Shown in pieces: positions 49,839-64,000 of a stretch of 64,000 nt of DNA. The notes under the pieces are model-generated. The model saw only the letters and a list, made by a program, of their open reading frames with translations, ran no database searches and had not been told where the DNA came from. The position numbers were made by a program, and so were the translations under genes. The stretch lies in assembly GCA_014529385.2 (NCBI GenBank), contig CM043958.1, positions 144,411,734-144,475,733 of the forward strand, given 5' to 3'. Origin of the DNA: Adiantum capillus-veneris. Lineage: Eukaryota; Streptophyta; Polypodiopsida; Polypodiales; Pteridaceae. The first letter of the stretch is position 1. Each line of letters starts with the position of its first letter.

Positions 49839-50336
49839 TCACAAACTCATAGCGAAAGGTGTCGAAGCTTTCGCTGCCAAGATGAGATGTGCCCCTAGTC
49901 GTCCTACGTATATCCGTGGCCTGACGCTACTGTCTGAACCTCGTGTCTGCTGTCTACTCATCCTCCCTGATCTGCTACCATGGCTCGTGTGAGATGCCCG
50001 AAGGCTGCGGCAAGCCCTGCCTGAAAGCTCGACGAGCTGCATCTCGACGATGTTTCACGGTGTCCCGTGCAGCATTCTTGATCCACCTCCTCGGAAGCTC
50101 CTCTGAACCTGGAGCAGGCTAATACTCTCTCATGATGGTCTCCACTATATAATTGATTTTGTTGCGATCCTGATAAGGCCAAGGCGTCATAATGGTGGTA
50201 GAAAACTGCAGCTCCGCGAGCTGGCGAACCCGCTGTCTCATCTCAGTCCCGACTCTATCCATGTCAACCTGTCCATCTGCCCGTACAGTATAGAACTTGG
50301 AGACACTAGGATCGTGTGCCCCCAAGGTGTCCGAGA
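49839..50336 (-). pseudogene. Decayed En/Spm-associated protein (Ptta/Transposase_24-like)
   Basis: One frame reading SDTLGAHDPSVSKFYTV, MTPWPYQDRNKINYIVETI, ELPRRWIKNAARDTVKHRR, AFRQGLPQPSGISHEPW and beyond. It is interrupted by four in-frame stops, all TAG. The pattern (W..NAAR..V..RR..A) resembles proteins annotated as plant Ptta/En/Spm transposase in CACTA elements. The 5' end is cut by the Copia LTR at 50337. The assignment is tentative. Confidence 0.45.
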
Positions 50337-50563
50337 TGTTCGAATTAGGGTTGCAGAAAAACACACACAGCTTGGAGAAGAGGAAGGAAGCTCAAGGCAC
50401 ACAATAGAGAGTGCGTTACTTAGTGTGCAATGGAAAGATAGATAGCCCTAGAGTGATGGGCGTATATACAATGCTCGGGGGAAAAAACCTCCTAAAGAGG
50501 GAAAAAATGCCCCGGCGATCCTAGTGTGTTCACACACATCACTACCACATGTATATGGTAACA
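50337..50563 (-). repeat. 3' LTR of second Copia
   Basis: Starts TGTTCGAATTAGGG and ends TATATGGTAACA on the plus strand. It is close to its partner LTR with scattered substitutions and one-base indels. Confidence 0.85.
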
Positions 50564-50638
50564 AATCCCCCCTGGAGTGATGCGGTGAACGAGATCTGGC
50601 ACATGAGTAAAGGGAAGTGCCATGCCCTGAGGACATGA

Positions 50639-52670
50639 TCAGTCCACAAAGGGGAGTAAGCCCAAAGCTTTGCGGAATGCTTGAAGCTTCTCGCGAGACA
50701 ATGCCTTCGTGAAAAGATCTGCAAGGTTGTCCTGTGTTGGCACATAAGCCAAGATGATCTCTCTTGCTGAGAGCCTCTCCCTGACATAGTGGTAATGCAC
50801 CTCAATGTGCTTTGTGTGAGCATGAACAATTGGGTTTCTCGCAACTGCCAATGCGCTCTGACTGTCAGTGTAGATAGTGTTGGCAGTGTCCTGTCCAACA
50901 CCCAAATCAGCCATAAGGCGTCTGAGCCATACACACTCAACCGTAGCTGTGAAGACTGCCTTGTACTCAGCCTCACAACTCCAAGTGGCCACAGTAGGTT
51001 GCTTCTTGCTCAAGCATGATATACATGAACTGCCAAGCATGAAACAAAAACTACTTGTGGACACTCGCGTGTCAAAACAACCAGCCCAATATGAGTCCAA
51101 AACAGCATGTAAGTCTAGTGGCAATGATCCCCCCTTGGGATAAAACAAGCCAAGATGTAAAGTTCCAGTAAGGTAGCGGAAAATCCTCTTGACAGCTTGC
51201 CAATTCTTAGACCCTGGGCTATGCATAAATCTGTTGACCTGTGAGACTGCAAACTGAATATCCAGCCTCGTGTTGCATACATAAACGAGGCAACCAACAG
51301 CAGTTTGGTAAAGAGTGACATCAGCAGGATCGCCAGCATCATGTAGAATCAACTTGAAACCTGTTTTTATGGGAGTGGCAATAGGTTTGCAATCCTCAAG
51401 TCCAAACTTACATAGCAATGTCTCTATGTAACTTTTCTGACACAAGGAAATACCATCATCACACTGCTTAAACTGTATACCCAAGTAATGATGCAACAGC
51501 CCCAAATCTTTCATGTTGAAAGTAGCATTGAAACCAGCCTTAAATTCAGCAATATGTCTCTCATTTGGTCGAGTGATCAACAAATCATCGACATAAAGAA
51601 CCACAATGAGAAGTACATCACCCTCACGCTTTACATACAATGTGCTTTCTGTTGGACTGTTACGAAAGCCTTGTTTGACCAAATGAGTGTCAGCTTTCTC
51701 ATACCAAGCACGAGGAGATTGCTTCAAACCATACAAAGCCTTCTTACATCTGCACACTTTGTCCTCTTGTCCTTTTATGACAAAACCGTGAGGCTGTGTT
51801 ACATAAACTTCCTCAAATATGTCACCATTCAAGAAAGCAGTAACAATGTCTGATTGATGTATATCCCAACCAAAATGAGCTTCCAATGCACATAGAAAAT
51901 GCACAATAGTCATATGACAAGTGGGAGCAAAAGTCTCTTCATAATCTATGCCTTTTTGTTGTGCATAACCCTTTGCAACAAGTCAAGCCTTATGGCGATC
52001 GATCTCACCATCCGGTTTGCGTTTCAACTTGTAAACCCACTTCGTACCAATGGCCGTTTTGCCAGGAGGCAAATCACATAAAGTCCATGTGTCATTTTCT
52101 ATAAGTGCTTCAAGAGGCGGCACAGAAGCAACCATATCAGATTTCTGCAAACGCAGCAAACTGGAAAAATTCAGATGACCAAAACGTGCATGCCAAAGTT
52201 TTGCATCTAAAGTAGCCCTTGAATCTGCAACAGCATTTGCAAGGTTTTGTCCACACTTGTCATACAAAGTGAGCTTATACAGCCCACGGCACAAAAGGCC
52301 AGATGCAACAATTTCATCACCAAAACTGAGATCATGAACTGTACATTTGTCATCCACAAATTTGACACAAGTCCAAGTCTAGCAAGTGCGGATACAGGCA
52401 AGAGATTCTTCTTGATCCCAGGTACATAAAGTGCATCAACAAGTGTGAAGAAACTGCCATTTGCAATAGTAAGCACAATCTTTCCAACTCCCTGAACTGG
52501 ATAAGAGGCATTGTTGGCACAAGTGACAGAATTCCCATGAGGGACAGACTCGAGAGAGGTAAACAATTCACGATGTGAGGTAATGTGCATTGTAGCACCA
52601 CTATCAAAATACCACACATGTGAATCTGCAGCAACTGACAAGCATGCATCATGGACAGCGGGATTGTAAG
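50639..52670 (-). pseudogene. Second Copia pol: protease, truncated integrase, RT, RNase H
   Basis: It begins within DACLSVAADSHVWYFDSGAT (protease DSGA) and runs to VPGIKKNLLPVSALAR, then shifts frame to the integrase zinc region (KLWHARFGHLNFSS). From there it jumps straight into the start of RT (ENDTWTLCDLPPGKTAIGTK), so the whole integrase core is deleted. After GEIDRHKA an in-frame TGA (about 51981) precedes LVAKGYAQQKGIDYEE. RT and RNase H are then open to the end (424 codons, 51913-50639), with VVLYVDDLLI, SCEAEYKA, YTDSQSALAVA and LADLFTKALS. Confidence 0.88.
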
Positions 52671-53146
52671 TGCATGATCGAACGAGCGACTGAGCTAGGG
52701 AGATCTAGACACCCACGACTGCGGAGGACTACACAACATCGACAGAGGTTGCATCAGAGGATCTAGCTAGGTCACTTTGGCTCACAATGCCCGGTCAGAC
52801 TACTGACCATGGAGGAGATTGATGAGATCCGCCAGCGACAGATGCTGGATCTCCTATGATCTACCTATCCTAGCTAGCTGGTTTAGCCGTTTAGTCCACA
52901 CCCAGCAGTCTAGGATTCTATACTATTTTATTTTGTCATCTTCTTACTATGACTTTGTATCAGATCCATCACATTGTAACTTTCTTGTCTCATGTCTCAT
53001 AGGTCACTTTGGCCTTTCGAAGACGTTAATATAACATTTCATTTCATTTCTCTCTTTAATTTTAATTTCCTAAGCATACATTAATTCTCTCTCTCTCTCT
53101 CTCTCTGATTACCTACACACACACACACACATTTCTCTCTCTCTCT

Positions 53147-53210
<64 letters not shown>

Positions 53211-53545
53211 ACACACACACACACGATGTAGAGAGAGAGAGAGGGAGGGGTTGGCGGGGGGACGGAGATGGACATAATACCTGCGCAGCAGGTTTCGGCC
53301 AAGATCTAAGCAGGCGAAAATGGCCCCTGCACGCGGGTTTCGCTTTTTTCTCCCAATTTTTTTTGCATCGTTATACGCATGGATATACGCGTCGATATAC
53401 GTGTGGCAAATAATGCCTTTTCACGCGTATATCGACGCACACTGCGATGCGTATATCGACGCGTATAGCGACGCACGCTAATTACGTCGATATACACGTG
53501 GAAAAGCATGGCCGTCGATATATACGCGTCGATATCTTCATGTAG
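52671..53545. other. Right interior of CACTA element with a CT/CA microsatellite
   Basis: Sequence of CACTA origin by position. It contains a long (CT)n/(CA)n block (about 53084-53245) and the subterminal ATCGACGCG repeats. A short plus-strand frame ending at 52858 (MEEIDEIRQRQMLDLL) may be a gene end, but I cannot support it. Confidence 0.5.
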
Positions 53546-53675
53546 TGTTGTAGTGATGAAAACCAAAGATGCCCAAGATTGTCTCGCATGTCACTATTGT
53601 CGAGATTGTTTTGCCATTGAAACATTCATTATACATGTTTCAAGTGCTCCATGATGTCTTAATGCTCCCTCCCTC

Positions 53676-53679
53676 CCTG

Positions 53680-53750
<71 letters not shown>
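53676..53750 (+). repeat. (TC)n microsatellite
   Basis: An uninterrupted CT tract of about 70 bases between the CACTA right end and the gag remnant of the second Copia. Confidence 0.9.
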
Positions 53751-53751
<1 letters not shown>

Positions 53752-53837
53752 GACTTCTCTTTCAAATGTATGTTGCAACCATTAAATTCGCTCGACTTTT
53801 GGTTCGCTCGAAAACATTCGCTCGGTGTATGGTAAGA

Positions 53838-53936
53838 CTCACATCATGTAAGCCCACATAGGGTAATTTTTCCCATCCAATGATCTGTCCTCAGCAGAGC
53901 AAACATCTTGAACACATTTAAGTTATTGTCAGCCAT
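53838..53936 (-). pseudogene. gag remnant of second Copia
   Basis: It starts MADNNLNVFK at 53936, then shifts frame to SLDGKNYPMWAYMM, the conserved start of Copia gag, followed at once by TGA. The remaining gag is missing. It lies about 330 bp inside the right LTR, as expected for a gag start. Confidence 0.7.
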
Positions 53937-54262
53937 GGAAAAAGCCTGCACCTGATGTTAAAACTGTCGGAAATGAGGAGACTGAGTGAGACTAGCACGT
54001 GCTATATAATACAACCTGCAAAACAGACTGTATGGGACCAGTTACGCAGTAATTGGCCCTGATAAAAATTTTGCACAAAATGACGAAATTGCTTGTGTAG
54101 ACCTGGCTATAGTGGAAAGTTGAAAGGGAGGCCGAAATGAGCCCTAATCATAAATCTGAGCAGAGCTTGCCAAAGCTCACTAAAACCGGAGAAAGTGAGC
54201 AGGTGTGTGTTGGAGCTGCTCGCGACTAAGCTCGGGAGGATGCAACCTGCTCTGATACCAAT

Positions 54263-54490
54263 TGTTGTAATTAGGGTTGCAGAGAAATACACACAGCTTG
54301 GAGAAGACGAAGGAAGCTCAAGGCACACAATTGAGACTGTGTTTCTTAGTGTGCAATGGAAAAGATAGATAGCCCTAGATTGAATGGGCGTATATACAAT
54401 GCACGGGGAAAAAACCTCCTAAAGAGGGAAAAAATGCCCCGGCGGTCCTAGTGTGTTCACACACATCACTACCACATGTATATGGTAACA
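54263..54490 (-). repeat. 5' LTR of second Copia
   Basis: Starts TGTTGTAATTAGGG and ends TATATGGTAACA. Primer binding site TGGTATCAGAGC (minus) lies just inside. Confidence 0.85.
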
Positions 54491-55496
54491 ACTCTTATGT
54501 GTGTGAAGGTTAGGTGTAGCCTCACTCCCAATTGCACAGATGCAATGCTCATTTGACTTGTTCAAAACCCTAAAATGACGCTCCGATTCCTCGTCATGAC
54601 CATTTCATGTAAGCTTCAGTACTTCATTGGAGAAGCCCAAGTAGCTATTTGGGGAGGGGAAACCATAATTGGAGGCCTCACAGCCTCAACCATGTAGTGG
54701 AAGCAGCACGGGACTGCACTAGCATCCTGTAAAGGAATGGTTGTATCTCCTTGTTTAGATGCCCAAATGAGCTCATTCTTGACTCTAAAACTTTTCTCTC
54801 TACTTAGTCAACGATGGCACCGCCGTTGATGTGGAATTTTGGGCTATTTTTAAGCTATTTTTGACCAATTTATGGCCATTTTTAGCCCCAAAATGTCCCT
54901 TTTTGTCCATAAAAAGCCCAAACGAGCTAGAAAAAATCCTAATTTGTGGAAAAATTCCATTGGGCTCAAATTTCATGTTGAACCTCATTTTTCCACTTGG
55001 TAAGCACATTGGACACATCTTTTATGTCCGCGCACAAAACCTGCTATTTGTGGCCAAGATCGTCCACATTGAACTTTCTAAACAAAATGAGCGTGCCACT
55101 TCAAAACAATTGACATTTTTACATTCCTAAAGCAAATTAGGCATTCTTTAACGTGGTAAAACATGCAATGGTGCCACGTCCCTGGCCTCGCCTGCCTGGC
55201 AAGGTATGTACAGGCTTGCAAAACCATGGCATCCGTTTTTGCATATATCACACTATGTACATTGTAGCATTTGATCCCACACACTAAAAACATAAAGAGC
55301 GAGGTAGATATTATTATTTTCACATTATGCACGTGTCACGCCACGACATTGTCCTTGTCGTCGATCCCTCCACTCACACCCCATGTCACTTATAAACGAG
55401 GGGCAACTAAACCATTGCCTTCGGTAGGCCCAAAAGCTACACTTCAATTGACGCAAGAGCATATTCTTGGTGCCCACTCAATACTTGCGAGGCCTC
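54491..55496. other. Intergenic sequence, nothing recognised
   Basis: No long open frame with family features on either strand, no clear repeat. The GAGGCCTC at the right edge is probably the target duplication of the next element. Confidence 0.5.
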
Positions 55497-55945
55497 GTCA
55501 CTAAATGACACCTCCTCAGGGAGGTGGGATCAATGGCCCACAGTAAGCGTCGCGAGGCGGGTGCAATCCGGGCCGCCCGATCGACATTTAAACTAGGTGT
55601 GAAGTAAGCGTGAACTCAGAGATATGTCCACCACACCAAACTCGGTGTGAATTGGGGAAGGCTTGCACACCACACCAAATATGATGTGAACTCAGTGCGA
55701 ACTCGGTGTGAACTAGGTGTAAACTTGTCCGCGACGTCGTGAAGTTTATCCCACGCACACCTTCCAACGAGCGCGCGTTAGCCTAGTGGTTAGAGTCAAT
55801 CCCGTGGAGAAGAGAGTAGTGGGTTCAAGTCTCGGATCCGAGAAAGTGAGAATCTTTTGCATTCCGTAAGCAATCCAACGGTCACGATCAACCAGTGATC
55901 GTGAGCCATTGATCCCACCTCCAAACGGAAGTGTCAATTAGTGAC
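55497..55945. mobile_element. MITE-like element with inverted repeats of about 48 bp
   Basis: The left end GTCACTAAATGACACCTCC, then GGAGGTGGGATCAATGGC, is mirrored at the right end (GCCATTGATCCCACCTCC ... TTAGTGAC) with few mismatches. Flanks GAGGCCTC and TAGGCTTC could be a degenerate 8-bp target duplication, as in hAT. The interior has no transposase. It holds a minisatellite of GGTGTGAACTC-type units (about 55590-55730) and a tRNA-like segment. Confidence 0.65.
55768..55850 (+). mobile_element. tRNA-like (SINE head) segment inside the MITE
   Basis: GTTAGCCTAGTGGTTAGAG matches a Pol III A box and GGGTTCAAGTCTC a B box, about 34 bp apart as in tRNA genes. No convincing acceptor stem is seen, so I call it a tRNA-derived SINE head rather than a functional tRNA. 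Confidence 0.5.
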
Positions 55946-56058
55946 TAGGCTTCCTAGGTGGTATCGAAATCTCATGAGCACTTTTCTCCACAGGCCAAAA
56001 AGAATCCTCGTTAATAGAGCGCTTGCTATCAGGAAAATATATTATTGCAACTCATACA

Positions 56059-56124
56059 AAATTCCCTCGACTGTAGCGACAAATTCCCTCAACTGTAGCG
56101 ACAAATTCCCTCAACTGTAGCGAC
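56059..56124 (+). promoter_or_regulatory. Triplicated 22-bp repeat upstream of Hog copy B
   Basis: Three head-to-tail copies of AAATTCCCTCAACTGTAGCG plus AC (the first has one change), ending about 150 bp before the start codon. The position suits an upstream regulatory element, but function is inferred from position only. Confidence 0.45.
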
Positions 56125-56181
56125 AACGAGAAACGGTGGGACATTGGGGATAACGGCGAAGTTACGAGCCTGTAGAGGCCT

Positions 56182-56188
56182 TTTATAA
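56182..56188 (+). promoter_or_regulatory. TATA box candidate of Hog copy B
   Basis: TTTATAA, 90 bp before the ATG at 56278. Transcription would start near 56210-56220, giving a 5' leader of about 60-70 bases. Confidence 0.5.
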
Positions 56189-56277
56189 GTTGTAAGCGCT
56201 GATCTGCTTCGTCAGAAATCATCATCACCGAAGCAGCAGCAGTAGCTGCAGTTTGTCATTCAGCTGCAGCCGCTGCA

Positions 56278-63950
<7,673 letters not shown>

Positions 63951-64000
63951 GTTAAAACAAACAAATAAGGAATGTAGCACATCCTTCTAAAATACAAACA

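Larger units (their letters stand above)
48806..53555. mobile_element. CACTA (En/Spm) element, rearranged
   Basis: The left end is CACTACAACAAAAATAAG at 48806 and the right end is TGTTGTAGTG at 53546-53555, giving inverted CACTACAACA termini typical of plant CACTA elements. Both subterminal regions are rich in CGACG/CGTCGA units (48830-48985 and 53360-53540). Flanking bases (TAT and ATG) do not form a 3-bp target duplication. The interior holds a decayed coding remnant (49839-50336) and most of a defective Copia element, whose right LTR lies outside the CACTA right end, so the two are interlocked by rearrangement rather than simply nested. Confidence 0.7.
50337..54490 (-). mobile_element. Second Copia LTR element, defective and interrupted
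   Basis: LTRs at 50337-50563 and 54263-54490 (TG...CA, about 227 bp). Beside the left LTR is a polypurine tract (CCAGGGGGGATT on minus, 50564-50575), and beside the right LTR a primer binding site TGGTATCAGAGC (54249-54260). Flanking five bases (CGAGA, ACTCT) do not match, so there is no target duplication. Between the gag remnant (about 53840-53936) and the protease (about 52650) lies foreign sequence including the CACTA right end. The element is in minus orientation throughout. Confidence 0.85.

Noticed and set aside
55768-55850. Functional tRNA gene
   Set aside because: A and B boxes are present, but no paired acceptor stem or clear anticodon arm can be drawn.

Overview
The window looks like nuclear DNA from a land plant with a large, repeat-rich genome, probably a fern or another seed-free plant. 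The grounds are spliceosomal introns, Copia and CACTA elements, tRNA-derived SINEs, remnants of a PPR gene and long GA/CT microsatellites. There is also a Hog (Hedgehog-type Hint) gene, a family I associate with bryophytes, algae and some protists rather than flowering plants. The species is inference.

The host gene is a Hog gene present as two tandem copies. Copy A (438-47869; its first exon lies left of the window) keeps exons 2-9, but it has an in-frame stop in the Hint domain and is split in intron 4 by 43.4 kb of nested transposons. Copy B (56278 to beyond 64000) has its own TATA box, signal-peptide exon and exons 2-6. It is open as far as visible and lacks the insertion, so it serves as a paralogous empty site.

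The insertion is two elements deep. The outer one is a Copia LTR retrotransposon on the minus strand (2150-45555, 5-bp target duplication GCTGC) that lacks RNase H. Its reverse transcriptase is interrupted by a 38.2-kb element (3908-42092) with perfect 16-bp terminal inverted repeats and a 4-bp target duplication AAGG. This giant element carries, on the minus strand, a DUF7869/transposase-like gene broken by two in-frame stops. On the plus strand it carries an unrecognised exon, a SET-domain exon and two FCP1/HAD-phosphatase-like exons. All are embedded in many copies of a 20-bp motif (TTGGACAAGTGGTGGACCTT). The motif is mostly forward from 7.5 to about 34 kb and mostly reversed from 34.5 to 41.6 kb. 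Between 11.9 and 27.2 kb it forms a satellite with alternating 425- and 442-bp monomers. The three catalytic exons all have the splice phase needed to join the same upstream donor at 28491, which suggests a modular gene with alternative C-termini. This giant cargo-bearing element is the best candidate for an undescribed system.

To the right of copy A lie a CACTA element interlocked with a second defective Copia element (48806-54490), a 449-bp MITE-like element, the promoter and first exon of copy B, and a 5-kb first intron with PPR debris and microsatellites. Part of the satellite (about 17.6-27.0 kb) is full of single-base indels and repeats sequence lying about 10.1 kb to the left, so it may be an assembly artefact.
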